DNA of 64,000 bases, taken from Acanthacorydalis orientalis (taxonomy: Eukaryota > Arthropoda > Insecta > Megaloptera > Corydalidae). The stretch lies in contig CM068322.1 in assembly GCA_034766995.1 (NCBI GenBank), forward strand, positions 5,793,589 to 5,857,588, written 5' to 3'. The notes beneath the pieces are model-generated. The model saw only the letters and a list, made by a program, of their open reading frames with translations, ran no database searches and was not told where the DNA came from. Each line of letters opens with the position of its first letter. Positions within the stretch are counted from its first letter, which is position 1. This document shows positions 12,364 to 23,816 of this stretch, piece by piece. The position numbers and the translations under genes were made by a program.

Positions 12364-13101
12364 AAAGCCCGGTTTACATTAGGATAGTAAGCAGTAGAGT
12401 AGTATGATGAAGAGTGCGTACTATTCCATTACTAGGATAATGTAAACATTTTGGGATAGTGTACTAGAGTACTAAAGAGAGTAGCGACTAGAGTGGAGTG
12501 TATAGCACGTGCAGAATAGTACACTCTACTATATTCTTCACCCACCACAAATTTAGCGGTGCTCCAGCGATATAAACAGATTTATTGCAGTAAAGTAGTC
12601 GGGCGCGAAAATTGTATTTCAAGTTTTGATTTTATTTATGGAGGTTGTTGTGATCAATAATATGTCCATTTTTTTCTATGCACGGGGTAACTTATTTCAA
12701 AAGTGTTTCTAAATTCTCAGGTACCATTCTTAAACACATCCTGTATTCTTCTGGATCTTCTCTAACTAGTTCTTTTAGAAGATTATCAGACGCTTCTTGT
12801 ACATCTCTTCTTTTAATCCAGTCTTTTACCCATATTCTTTTTTTAAGTACTTTTTTTCTCTCAAATTTCTGTAACTTCATTTAACGAGGAACTTGCAATT
12901 GAAATTAAACAGTTTCTGCCAATAGTACGATAAAGGCGGTGTGAAATGTTCATTATAACAAACTTGAAATTAAACTCTTCTCTACCAAATCAATAGTTTT
13001 GTATGAATGAACCAAAATGTTGATGCTGATAGAGAAGAGATCTAGAGAAAAAGAAGACTAGTGTACTCTACCACTTACTCTCCCAATGTAAACCGGGCTT
13101 T
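12364..13101 (-). mobile_element. PIF/Harbinger-type element, internally deleted
   Basis: The ends form terminal inverted repeats of about 38 bp with four mismatches, starting AAAGCCCGGTTTACATT on both sides. AGT flanks the element at 12361-12363 and 13102-13104, a 3-bp duplication; if the repeat is taken to start two bases in, the flanks are TAA and TTA, close to the TWA site known for PIF/Harbinger. The left subterminal region is full of short direct and inverted copies of AGAGTAC/GTACTC-like motifs. The interior carries only the start of a Harbinger nuclease, on the minus strand (see 12692-12880). At 738 bp it is about a quarter of an autonomous element, so it is non-autonomous. Confidence 0.8.
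12692..12880 (-). pseudogene. Harbinger nuclease (HARBI1-like) N-terminal remnant
   Basis: The 62-codon frame contains RIWVKDWIKRRDVQEASDNL, then LLKELVREDPEEYRMCLRMV, then PENLETLLK. This matches the conserved N-terminal block of Harbinger nucleases (RxxWVRPWLxxR... LLxELRxEDPExYxxFLRMxPxxFxxLL). After an in-frame TAA the frame continues with VTPCIEKNG, equivalent to the family's VTPxIxKxD. The DDE nuclease core that should follow is absent; the sequence runs into the left end of the element. In this family the nuclease cuts DNA while a separate Myb/SANT-like protein binds the ends, and no such second gene is present. The fragment cannot be catalytic. Confidence 0.75.
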
Positions 13102-13104
13102 AGT

Positions 13105-13625
13105 TTCAAGATTATCTATTAGAATTAATGTAGGATTAATTGGGATGTCTTTTATATTTGAATTAAATTTATGTTTTATAACGACAGTTGTTTACAATCA
13201 TTTTGTTAGCATCAAAACAAAACTTAAAAACTACTGCAAGAATAACGTAATTAATCCTTAAATAATAATTTGAAAATGTTTAAGCCCTTCTCGTTTGTCC
13301 TGTTAAAGTTTGCTTATTCTTCAAATGCGCAAAGTAGTACTTTACCTATAATTTTCGACACGCAAACGATAAAATTGAGATTTGTTCAGTCTGTTATTAA
13401 TCAATAAGAAACATTTGAGAAAAAAATTGTTTTAAACAGTGTTTCCTTCTAATAAAACAAAACAAAATTATTTACTTTTTTACAACGAAATATATAAATA
13501 AATATAATTATCATTCATCAGTAAGTAAATACATTTGTTCTATAATCAGTTGTACAACATTGTTACACAATTCTATTTACTGTTGCGCAGTTCATTTATC
13601 TTCAGTCCCATTTTTCAATGTATAT

Positions 13626-13703
<78 letters not shown>
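13105..13703. other. AT-rich sequence with a TA tract, no gene seen
   Basis: Nothing recognised apart from the long TA tract at its end. The 123-codon frame starting at 13560 is largely (IY)n translated from that tract. Confidence 0.5.
13621..13701. repeat. (TA)n microsatellite
   Basis: About 80 bases of TA with two C interruptions, directly followed by an RTE-like 3' fragment. Confidence 0.95.
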
Positions 13704-13704
<1 letters not shown>

Positions 13705-13765
13705 AATTGTCACTATCATCATCATTACCAGTTTCCATTAGTAAACCGTTAATGGATAAAACCTT
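13704..13765 (+). mobile_element. RTE-like retrotransposon 3' end, decayed fragment
   Basis: An ATCATCATCATTACC run is followed by TTAGTAAACCGTTAATGGAT and AAAACCTTTTTC. This resembles, weakly, the insect RTE-type 3' end (TCATCATCATC... GTCCACTGCTGGACATAGGC). A better copy lies at 51431-51500. No coding part is present. Confidence 0.35.
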
Positions 13766-14119
13766 TTTCAAACTGTTTCAATTTGAACAATCCAATGTTT
13801 TTTATTTCCATAATTTTTTAAATAAACTGTGTACTTTAATTTCGTTTGTTTGCTACTGTTTCAAAAACTCAACGAAATTAATGTGTTGTTTTAAAAATAT
13901 CATTTTTATAGAATATCAACAATTTAATTAAATAAATACTTTAATTTATACAAGAAGAAAAATATTTTGATTTGTATATAGAATTTCATATTTTTTATAC
14001 TTTCTGTTGGTGGTTTCCTCCGTTTGCATTATCTGAATATGTGTTTTAATACTAGTTTCGGCACGTATATTATATTCAGATAAGTGTAAAGAGACTGAAT
14101 TTCAATCTGAATATGGGCG

Positions 14120-14145
14120 TATATATATATATATATATATATATA
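14120..14145. repeat. (TA)n microsatellite, short
   Basis: TA run of about 26 bases. Confidence 0.9.
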
Positions 14146-14361
14146 AGATGAGGAGCGGTTTATAATTTCTGGGTCTAAACTATAAAGCCACTATTTTTGT
14201 TATATTTGTTAGTATAATATTTTAAATTATTGTTATGTATTTCAAAATTTTTAGAGAATGTTTAACTTCATAGCTTTAGTTCTAATTTCTATTATTAAAT
14301 TCAGTTTTTATTATAATCGTATATCGTGTATAAAAATATAAATAATACTACACATACAAGA

Positions 14362-14470
14362 ATACTACACATGTCAGAATAGTGGAAAACGCACTTCAAT
14401 AACTCAAAAAGAAAGAAACAATCAAGACAATTATCAACAAAATCACAGGTGTAAAAATGTATAATTACAA
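14362..14470 (+). repeat. Diverged copy of the 48540-48640 segment
   Basis: Shares an order of short blocks with 48540-48640: CACATGT, AATAACTCAAAAAGA (TTATTCAAAAAGA there), ATTATCAACA (AGGTCAACGTA there) and the end CACAGGTGTAAAAATGTATA (CACAGGTATAAAAACATACA there). Many substitutions separate the two. No reading frame survives. Confidence 0.4.
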
Positions 14471-14671
14471 TTTCTTTATATATTTTCAAATTTTTATTTT
14501 ATTTTAATATTTTATTAGAAAACTATGATACTGTTCATACAGAAAATTGAAATTGTAGATGTATTCTGTAGTATAACACAGAAATGCTTTTTATCACTCT
14601 TTTGTATTGCAAATGAAAATATTTTTATATACTCGTAAAATTGTTATTTTTTTAAAAAATTAGTTCTCTTC

Positions 14672-14675
<4 letters not shown>

Positions 14676-14719
<44 letters not shown>
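14676..14719. repeat. (TA)n microsatellite
   Basis: Uninterrupted TA run of about 44 bases. Confidence 0.95.
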
Positions 14720-14722
<3 letters not shown>

Positions 14723-15754
14723 TATTTGATCGCTGTGTTGTGTTAGTGTCCTGTTAGTTAGTCAACCTAAATGTTAGTTTAGTCAGGATAACTGGATGTT
14801 TAATTTGCATTGAATGTTTAGTCTAGATATTCCAAGAAATGAGATCGTCAGACCAGAGGTTAAACTTGATCATTATTAGTACAATATTGACCATGATAAG
14901 ATTTTAACAAGCAATCTGTAATTCAGTTTGTGCTTTGTTCAAATATATTGTAAATTAACATAATTTAATTCTAAAAAAGAGATATTTTATTATTTTTCAT
15001 CTGTTAATTCAAAATTATAATATATAAATCTCGCAGGCCAATGAAATCTAAAACATTAATTGTGTAATATTACAAAAATAGTGTTAATATTTTTAATATA
15101 AAAAAGAACAGTCTTTGTGCGTTGTGACTAGATACCACAGTCGTAATAGATGTAGAAGAATAATTTCTGTCTAAAATTGTGAATACAAGATTAAGACGAC
15201 GAGACAGTAGAAAGAAACATGGAAAGAAAAAGCTGTTTATTGGTTTTTACAACATGATATATTTAAACATAAAAAATATCTCAGAATTAAACTTAATGAA
15301 TTAAACTTGAAACCAATGAGCTGATAAAGTAAAAACATTTCTCGTCACTATAGATAAGAATTTCTCGTCAACATGGACTTTTTTTTTCCTATGGATAAAG
15401 TGACGAGAAATATGGATTTTTATTATATAGACAAAAGATAACTAATTAATTATCCTTATAACAAGTTTGTTGAACATATTAATTGGAACGTGCAAGATAG
15501 ATAAAGATAAATAAAATGTTTTTTAATATGCTCAGGAGTGACAAAATGCCACATTATAAAAAAAAATAAACTTTTCGTTGATGAGTGAGATGGAGACTTA
15601 ATATCGTTGAAAGTACAATCTCGTTTTCTTTCTTTAGTAAACAATTCGTGTTTGCAGTGTAATATTCATTTTTTTACATTAAAAATATATTATATTAAAA
15701 GTAGATTAAACTGTATTTAATAATGAAAGTTATAAAGCTTTAGAACTAACTGTT

Positions 15755-15757
<3 letters not shown>

Positions 15758-15831
<74 letters not shown>

Positions 15832-15842
15832 ATGTATGTGTG
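15758..15842. repeat. Compound (TA)n(TG)n microsatellite
   Basis: About 76 bases of TA pass into TG and TATG repeats. Confidence 0.95.
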
Positions 15843-16566
15843 CAATTATTTACATGAAACAAAATTATTTTTTATAAGAGTAGAGAAGTAGATCGCATAA
15901 TAATTATTGGTAATCTAATAATAATGGGTGAAAATCACTAACGAGATTAAAAAAGGAAATTAACTAGAAAATTTATTTGACCATTTAATCCTATAGAAAT
16001 AATCAACAATATTTGTTGTATGGTTTAGCATTTAATAATGATAAAAGAATATTATGCAAAATCGTATCTATCGATTAATGGAAATTGATTGGTAATTAAC
16101 TCAATAAAATTAAAAAATAACTAAAAACTTTTAGATTTGTACGATATACTATTTGTTATATTAAGGAACGGGTGAAATATTGAGGATGTATAATTTATGT
16201 TAATAAAAACTCAAGAATTATTATAAAATATAAAATAATTAAAAGAAGATTTAATGTGACCAAAAACTACAATTTAGTAAGTGTAAAAGCGATTACTCTC
16301 ACTGGTCACGCAGAGACGATAATTACAGAAAACAATATAAAAACGATACAAAAAACTATATGCGTCTACTGTATATGAACGGCTTATTAAGACTATATGA
16401 TTGATCGCAGAAACAAGTAATACAGTTACTTTTCACTACAGTTTCGACACTAATTGTAAGTCTAAATTCACTTAACAAACATATTTTTTATTCGTACAAC
16501 AAACAATATTTAAAATAAAAATATTCATCAGTTAACATTCGCTTGTCTTTTAAACACACTTCAATA

Positions 16567-16705
16567 ACAGTCAATATAAATAACAATGAAAATGTATCAA
16601 CAATCAGTTATCGAATATTCTTGAATAAATGATTGAGAATTCTAAAATAGCACAGTCAATATAAATAACAATCAAAATTTATCAACAATCAGTAATCCAA
16701 TACTA
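16567..16705 (+). repeat. Tandem duplication with 85-base period, R1-related
   Basis: ACAGTCAATATAAATAACAA begins at 16567 and again at 16652. Both copies continue with nearly the same next 45 bases (AAAAT-TATCAACAATCAGT-ATC-AATA), differing at a handful of positions. The shared part resembles the first half of repeat family R1 (AACAATCAAAAATGATCAATAATC), so this is probably a duplicated, truncated R1 copy. Confidence 0.6.
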
Positions 16706-17448
16706 TTATTATTCATGTAAGACATTATTTAAGTATTTGCTATATAGACCAATAGAAATAATCTGTGCTTTCAACTATTTAAGTAATTTATTTGTGATCT
16801 AATTTATTTATTTGTGTTCTTGCTGAAAGGCGGGGCCAGGGTAAGATATTCTGCGTCGTGTTTTGCGAAGCAGTATTGTATAATTTTTTACTGATTGGCC
16901 CTATACGCCATTAATGGGTTATTTATTGGACTAATATGTATTAACATAAGTTGGATTGATTGATCTTATGTGCCTTTAGTAAGGTAACTGTTTTAGTAGT
17001 AATTTTCTTGAAAAAAGTTATGAAAAAAAATGTTGTAGTGAAAAAATTTATCTAATAAAAATATTTAAGGACAATATTAAGGACAAATCAGTCCCTACGG
17101 TCAGTGAAGGTCAACATTCTTGCGACTAAAGTTATAATATTAAGAGTAAAAATATAGATAAAATCAAAACTCAGAGTATCATATGTCACATCACTCAAAT
17201 TTCACAATGCTGTGTGAATTGCTTGAGAAGTCATTGAAAATAACTGAAGAGTTGAATGATAGGCGATCACACGATTACGGCCTTTAATATTCTGCTGGAT
17301 TCTAGTATTGTCAAATATCTGGATGTTAAGTTTCTACTAAATATTTATTTATACATTAAAATTAGTTCGACAGGTCAAGGATGAACATTATTAGTATGAT
17401 ATTAAGAGCGATAAGACACGTAATCTGTAGTATAATGAAAAATATTTT

Positions 17449-17454
17449 ATATAC

Positions 17455-17541
<87 letters not shown>
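17449..17541. repeat. (TA)n microsatellite, long
   Basis: About 80 pure TA bases preceded by a short TACATATG-like degenerate lead-in. Confidence 0.95.
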
Positions 17542-17545
<4 letters not shown>

Positions 17546-17923
17546 AATTTTGTTGTTTGATTTTATTTTAGTAAATAAAAAAATTAAATAAAATATTTCA
17601 AAAGAATTTTACTGTTTTACAATTATTTAAATTTTGTTCTCAATCCAATTAACAATAAAATGTTTATTATTCTAATAAAAGTGGATGCCCGCAGCATCAG
17701 TACATGTATTTTTGCGTCACAGTAGACACAAATCTAATTTAAAGTTTATCGGATGGTCTTGACAGGATGAAGGTAAAATGTGTTGTTTTGTTTTTCACCT
17801 TATCTAATGCCATAAAATATAAAGCAATACATAATGCTGAAAAAAGATATAATACTATGTTTTATACATTTTAAATTTTTTGTGACTTTTTTAATCGTAA
17901 TTTTGAACATTTGTATGTTACAG

Positions 17924-17928
<5 letters not shown>

Positions 17929-17995
<67 letters not shown>
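17929..17995. repeat. (TA)n microsatellite
   Basis: Uninterrupted TA run of about 67 bases. Confidence 0.95.
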
Positions 17996-17996
<1 letters not shown>

Positions 17997-18246
17997 CTTT
18001 TGTAAGATAATTTTAATGGTAAGAAGTTTGAAAAAGATGTATTGTCAATGAAAAAACTAAACTGTCTGTAATATAGAAAATGATGTATGTTACGAAATTT
18101 TTCCTAAAAAATTGTTTTAATTCATGTATTCATTACTATAATAAATTAAATTCAGGAAGTATTGTTAAATTTAAACTATATTTGGTTTTATTACTAATTT
18201 GCCAATTGCGGTGTAAGTGAAATTATTTAAATTTATACTAAATGTA

Positions 18247-18294
18247 TTAGGTTGGTAAAAAATAATTCCGGTTTATGACTTTCAAATGCATATA

Positions 18295-18329
<35 letters not shown>

Positions 18330-18858
18330 TATATTTTTTATTTAAGTAGTTTTAAGTGGCCCAAAACTGTTATATGACTAACGTCTAACTTTTGTGCAAA
18401 CTCTCGAATTGTTGTGCGTGGTTCTGATTCAACTAACGCTTTCAGTCGGTCGTTATGAACTGAAGAAGGACACCTGCTACCTTCTTCATCTTCAAAGATC
18501 TTGTCCCCAGCACAAAATTTTTTGAATCACCATTGTACCATACGTTCCTTAACAGTGCATACACTAATACAATTGTTTAGTTTAGGAGCAGGTTCTGCGG
18601 CTTTATCCACCGGTTTTGAACTCATACAAAAAAATAATTTTACAAACTTCTTTTCCACCTTTAATTCAATAACCCAATTTGAATCAAAATTACTAATAAA
18701 ACCAAAGTCGATGTTACCAAAATATAGATCGAAAAATGCACTTTAAAATGATTAAAGTGCATGATTGCACATTAACATGAACACAATGAAATGCACAAAA
18801 AAAAATTATTGTTAGAATTCAAAAAACAAAAACCGCAATTATTTTCCTACCAACCTTA
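18247..18858 (-). mobile_element. Mariner-derived non-autonomous element, copy B
   Basis: The left terminus is TTAGGTTGGTAAAAAATAAT; the right terminus ends AACCGCAATTATTTTCCTAC-CAACC. These are inverted repeats and closely resemble Hsmar1-type mariner ends (TTAGGTTGGTGCAAAAGTAA). TA lies outside both ends. The minus strand contains the broken transposase N-terminus, recognisable by the same blocks as copies A, C and D (TTTTGTATGAG start, CGTACGGT linker, CAGAACCACGCACAACAATT, CATATAACAGTTTTGGGCCA). No catalytic domain is present. A (TA)n tract at 18291-18330 sits just inside the terminal repeat that borders the HTH-coding end. Confidence 0.8.
18291..18330. repeat. (TA)n microsatellite inside mariner copy B
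   Basis: About 40 bases of TA with one C, inside the element and absent at the same place in copies A and C, so it grew after this copy inserted. Confidence 0.9.
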
Positions 18859-19293
18859 TAGTTAAAGTATTTTATAATTATTTATACTACTAACAAGTAT
18901 GTTTTGATATCATATCTTATTTCAGATTGATTAAATACTGTGATCCATATACTGTTCTAAACAACCGAATACCATCTTATAGCCTAAAAATGTCTGGGAC
19001 TGTCAGTGATCTGAACATAATTTTTACATAGTTTTAAATATCTTAGCTGTACATTGCAACTGACGTTCATACACATTTAGAAGTTAATCTTTTTAAAACA
19101 TTTCACGGGTTGATACTGGCAAAATGATGTATGTAAATTTATTTTTTCATGATCAAGTAGTATTTTTTTCACTAAAGTTTTTCATTAACAAACGTTATCT
19201 GTTTCTCGTATTTAAGACTGTATAAGACTCTTTGTCGATGCAGTATGCAGCTAGTTAGGTAAATTGTCGCACAGTAAATTATTTAAGACTATC
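18859..19293. other. AT-rich sequence, no feature recognised
   Basis: A spacer of about 430 bases between mariner copy B and the Harbinger-type element. Nothing recognisable. Confidence 0.5.
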
Positions 19294-19296
19294 TAA

Positions 19297-19943
19297 AGGG
19301 CCGCATACACTATCAGTTTGACTGTAAGTTCTGACTGATCAGTTGCGATCGGTACGATAAATTGACGGTGTGTGGTATGTGTATCGTTCGGTTTTGAACT
19401 GATCAATCCGACTGAGAAACTGAAAGAAATTCCATCGATTTATCTGTCCGACCAACATTTTTAGTTAGCTATTTTTTTATTTAGCTAAAAATTAAATTAA
19501 ACTTTAACTATTTAATGTAAAAATTAATTTTAAATTTCGGTCAAAAATTCATTTTTTTTTATTAAATATTTTTTTTACTAGTGCATAATTAAAAGAGAAA
19601 ATATATTTTCAGTCGCGTAGAAAGTGTACTTTAACTTGGTGGGGCACAAGTTTTAAAAAAATTAATATTTTTCCATAATGGCACAATTCAAAACAATGGT
19701 AAATTAATTTTAGTGATTCGATACTGTTTGCGACATCCTTTATAATAGAAAAATAACTATATACAAGTATTTATATGAATTATGACGCCTGTATCGGGAA
19801 CAAGCAGATGCAAATTTGTTTAGTAAATACAACGTATCAGTTAGATCTGATCTTGTGTGTACACACAGTCTGATCAGTTTAAACTCTTTAGATTTAACAG
19901 ATTAGAAAGAACTAACGGTCAATCTGATAGTATATGAGGCCCT
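19297..19943. mobile_element. PIF/Harbinger-type non-autonomous element with TAA duplication
   Basis: Terminal inverted repeats of about 36 bp with five mismatches begin AGGGCC-CATA-ACTATCAG on both sides. TAA flanks the element exactly (19294-19296 and 19944-19946), the TWA target duplication typical of PIF/Harbinger. The palindromic motif ACTGATCA/TGATCAGT recurs near both ends (about 19332, 19397 and 19870), as expected of subterminal transposase-binding repeats. No transposase remnant was seen in the 647 bases. The interior shares ATCCGACTGAGAAACTG (19406-19422) with 1867-1883. Superfamily assignment rests on duplication length and end sequence, not on protein. Confidence 0.75.
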
Positions 19944-19946
19944 TAA

Positions 19947-20590
19947 GACAAATAGTTATATGCAATATACGGTTGGGCTAAGAACTAATTTATTTAATAA
20001 TTAAACTAGATATAATGATAATATAACTGAAAAAACGATCATTTAACTATATATTATATATAAATTATATAAATTCAAATTAAATTAAATAAGTAAATTG
20101 TCGCACGCATATAATATAACACTGTATATGTTTCATATATTATTAAAAATATATAATTACGACTAAATAAATCTGCGTAATATCATTGTTTTTTATTATA
20201 AATACTGATTTAGATTACTGAAAATGATTTATTTTTTTGGTAAAGAATTTCTACTTCTATAATTTTGTTAGAAATAATTGTCAATGTCTCAAATAAAAGA
20301 TGTTTCACTAATAAATACTGACTTGGTTAAAAATAATTACTTAAAAATACCAAATAGTATTTATACTCTACTTCGCTTAATATTTGTATCAACAGTTACA
20401 AACTTTCGAAATGGACTTTGTTTAAAATATTATATTATGCTATTACTCATGATGATTAGACCCGTGATTAGACCAGAAGAATAAAAGAGATAATAACACC
20501 TTTACACATTATTTATATCGAGAAATATACAAAATGTATCTTTTTTAATAATTTACTATATAACGTTTACAATGACATTTTTTACAATAT
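19947..20590. other. AT-rich sequence, no gene seen
   Basis: The 68-codon frame at 20278-20484 has no recognisable motif and no supporting context. Confidence 0.5.
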
Positions 20591-20750
20591 CAATATAATT
20601 AAAATGCAGTTCTGGAATTGCTGTTAAATTTACTTTCAAAAATAAATTATTTTTTCACCTCCAAAACAACAAAAAAGTGTGTGACCAAAAGTATTCAATA
20701 AATGATTATTTATCATTTTTAATTTTTGATAATGTACATTTCAATATCAA
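20591..20750 (-). repeat. Dispersed repeat family R1, copy 2
   Basis: On the minus strand it reads AATGTACATTATC, then AAAAATGATAAATAATCATT, TATTGAATACTTTTGGTCA, TTTTTTGTTGTTTTGGAGGT, GAAAAAATAATTTATTTTTG and AGCAATTCCAGAACTGCATT, the full ordered set of R1 motifs. Confidence 0.65.
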
Positions 20751-21890
20751 TACTGTCATTTAATAGTTTATATTAATACTATGATTGCTTGAGAAGTTTT
20801 GTACAAGAGCTCACAATTATTGAATGGTTTTAAATATCCGACGGAGGGAAGAAGAAAAGAAAATGTATAATATAATATTTCAAATGGTAAATTTGTTTTT
20901 TAATTAAGTGATAACTATTTACAATATATTTCTGACAACGTATAACAAGATTTTTCATTCTGTTAAAAGAAAAACTGGTGCGTGTTCCTCTATCCAATTC
21001 CTTGTATCCTCCGTTTAATTCTCAAATTCGTCGTTATAATTAAAATGCTTTCATTCGAGACCACAGCTTAATGATGGGATTAAGTAGATATTCGATTGTG
21101 CCAGATTTAGTTTTCAAGGTTAGATTGTGAGGATATATATGTTCCATTTTAGGACTTTATAGATTAATTTTGAAGTGTATAATCTTATCTATTAATGATA
21201 GAACATATGTTGGTTAAAGTGACTACGCCTTAAATGTATAAACACTCTTCTGAACTTATTGAACTTTTCAGTGTACTGTTGTAAATTCGCAGTTGATTTT
21301 ATCCCAATAAATGTAATAAATTAATATGCTATCTTTCCTAGAAAATTATCGCTACAACCTTAACATAAGATTTTCAAATCAAACATTTTTTGCTGTCATG
21401 ATATAACGATATTATAATGATTGCCGCTTTTTTTAAAAATTCAAATGATGTAAACAGGTTTTGTCTTTGGTGATTACAAACAAATGAAAATATTCACCTT
21501 TACTTTCATACTGTTTGAAAGTTTTCCGATAAAATTTAAACCGTTTGGATTTCATTTTTAGGATTAATAATAAGTACAACTATTTCTATAACCTTAAATA
21601 TGCGTGATATGGCATACTATTTCTTCGTAAATTCTGAGGTTTGTATCAATAACAGTCAGAGTTAAATGGTAGTGTTCTTTGAATAATTAATACGTTTTTG
21701 AATACTACATTTCTGTCACTGTGACTAACTTAATTTTCAAAAATGTTTTCACCAAAAGCTTTAAATAAATGGTTGTAGATAATTTTTAATTGTTACTTAT
21801 ACATATTTTAATGGTAATGCCATCCTCGTACTGCCAAAGTACAGAAACATCTAACAGGAATTAAATTTTTTTACATCTTTACATTTTTCG
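20751..21890. other. AT-rich sequence, no gene seen
   Basis: No recognisable coding or repeat signal, except that TTTTGTACAAGAGCTCACAA near 20793 resembles TTTTGTACACGAACTCATAA near 43242; both lie beside R1-like sequence. Confidence 0.4.
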
Positions 21891-22045
21891 AATGGTTGTA
21901 TCGCCATCAAAATGTACATAAGCAAGATTCCAAAAAAAAAATCAAATTAAATAATCAATAATCGTTTATTGAACATAAATCAGCAAAAAATATTTGTGGT
22001 TAATCTAGAGAGGAAATAACTAATTTGTAAAAGTTTTTTTTGCTC
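21891..22045 (+). repeat. Dispersed repeat family R1, copy 3
   Basis: Carries CATCAAAATGTACATAAGCA, AATAATCAATAATCGTTTAT, TGAACATAAATCAGCAAAAA, ATATTTGTGGTTAATCTAGA and AATAACTAATTTGTAAAAG, the R1 order on the plus strand. Confidence 0.6.
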
Positions 22046-22743
22046 TTTTCCTCAATTGATATTAACCAGTATTAACTAGCTAGTATCAAATTGTAGAAAT
22101 AATAGTTCTTCAGACAAAACATATTTTTTATTTTGATTTTGAAAATAATTAATGACGTATTTATTTAATCAAATTCTAATCAGTTTTATAATATACAATT
22201 GTCTGCAAGCAAAAGAATAATTTATTATTTATTTTCAAATTTAAAGTAGAAATATTTTTGTTATCTAAATTATTGAAGAGTTTTAGTCAGATTATAGTCT
22301 ACCAATTGTACAAGATAATTTATTTATTATGGAAAAAATATTTCATATATATTTAATTATTTGTTTGATTTTATCTTGATAGAATGATGATAAAAAAGGA
22401 AAATTGGAATAAAATTTATGTTCAATAAAATACATTACTTAATATCATTTAATCAAAATTGAAACAATATGTGCGTCTAAAAATATAGTAGTCTATTTTC
22501 CAAACAATAAAATTATTATGTTTATCGGCACTAAGTATAGATAAAGTCCATTATATCGAACACCCACGCTCTAATATCAACTGAATGAACTATTCAATAA
22601 ATATAAATTTCAGGCACACATTTCAGCTTTCGTAACATTATTTGAACCTATATTATTATCGTTCTCACATAAATTACATCCTTTTGTGCTACTATCTTGA
22701 TGTCCTTTCTGTGTTTCGATTTGATTTATCATCTAAATTATAT

Positions 22744-22793
<50 letters not shown>

Positions 22794-23815
22794 CTGCTAA
22801 ATTTTCACAATATTTCTCTTGAAAGCGGTGAGGAATAGACGAAAAAGACCTATTATTAGAAAGGAAGAAGATACATTTGAGGATATTTGGATGAACTCTA
22901 ATATTTGTTCTTTGTGATTCAGATCATTTTTTTAATTGGAAAAGATATTTTTGAGATCTTCAGACAATAGTATTCAACTAGTTAAACAACTTTTACACCG
23001 ATATATTTTATTTAAAGCATTATCGTTTCTGATATATCAAGAGTTTTTCCAAAATTTTTTAAATACTATTCCTCGTGAGTCATTAAATCTTGCAAAGTAA
23101 AACTTAATTAGAAATTATTTGATATTTCTCAAATATTCATTTCCAAATATAATAGATTTTTTAATATAATATAAAGTTCAAATACGCTTAAGGTTATACT
23201 AATTTAATTCATTTAATAAGAATAAATATATTTTCATAAAAATAAGTGACAAATTTTTCAAAATTATTTCGAATCAAGTTGAAAGTTATCTACTTTACAA
23301 GAGAACTCAAAATATTTTTTTAATTATTAGTTAATTATTTATAATTTTTATTATTACAAGAAATATTCAAATATCTACCATTTTAATCACGATAACCATG
23401 AATATTTTATGGCAAGCTTTCATTAAGTTCTGATTCCTGAAATATGTTTTTGTGATTTTTTTATTATTTATATTATATTTTCTCAAATGTAAAAGTGTAA
23501 AAGTAATCTGTGATCTTAACATTCTTTCATAGGTCAACATCTAAATATGTTAAATCTTCGAGGAAATGTTACAGGACTACCTGATCGATCTGTTTATTTG
23601 AAAATATTTTGTTAAATTATTGCCTAAAAAAATATTCTAATTATATCGAAAAACTTATCACTAATTATATTTTCCATTATTAATCACTTATGAAGAATAT
23701 TAACATTTTGGATAAGTTTTGTTGATAATTTTAACCCAACAGAGTTCACGGTTGATCTAACAGATACAAACAAATTGTTTTATTAAATATTCTTACAAAT
23801 ATTCAATGTAGAGCT
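22046..23815. other. AT-rich sequence, no gene seen
   Basis: Contains a (TA)n tract at 22749-22791. A readable run at about 22832-22914 (including RNRRKRPIIRKEEDTFEDIW) stands out for basic and acidic residues but ends in a stop and matches nothing I know. Confidence 0.4.
22749..22791. repeat. (TA)n microsatellite
   Basis: Uninterrupted TA run of about 43 bases. Confidence 0.95.
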
Positions 23816-23816
23816 T

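Larger units (their letters stand above)
13766..16566. other. AT-rich sequence, no gene seen
   Basis: Holds three TA tracts and, at about 14362-14470, a diverged copy of the segment at 48540-48640. No gene is recognised. The frames at 14301-14489 and 15456-15644 have no motif. Confidence 0.5.
16706..18246. other. AT-rich sequence, no gene seen
   Basis: Two of the longest TA tracts in the window lie here. No transposon or gene signal was recognised. ATTGCTTGAGAAGT at about 17217 recurs at about 20780, next to an R1 copy. Confidence 0.5.

Noticed and set aside
13560..13931. 123-codon frame, the longest in the window, and similar frames at 49071-49409, 45366-45575, 34171-34470, 33831-34022, 47914-48210, 10022-10245, 10444-10662 and 59220-59417
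   Set aside because: Each owes its length to a (TA)n tract that has no stop codon in the ATA/TAT frames and translates as (IY)n. The remaining residues show no domain.
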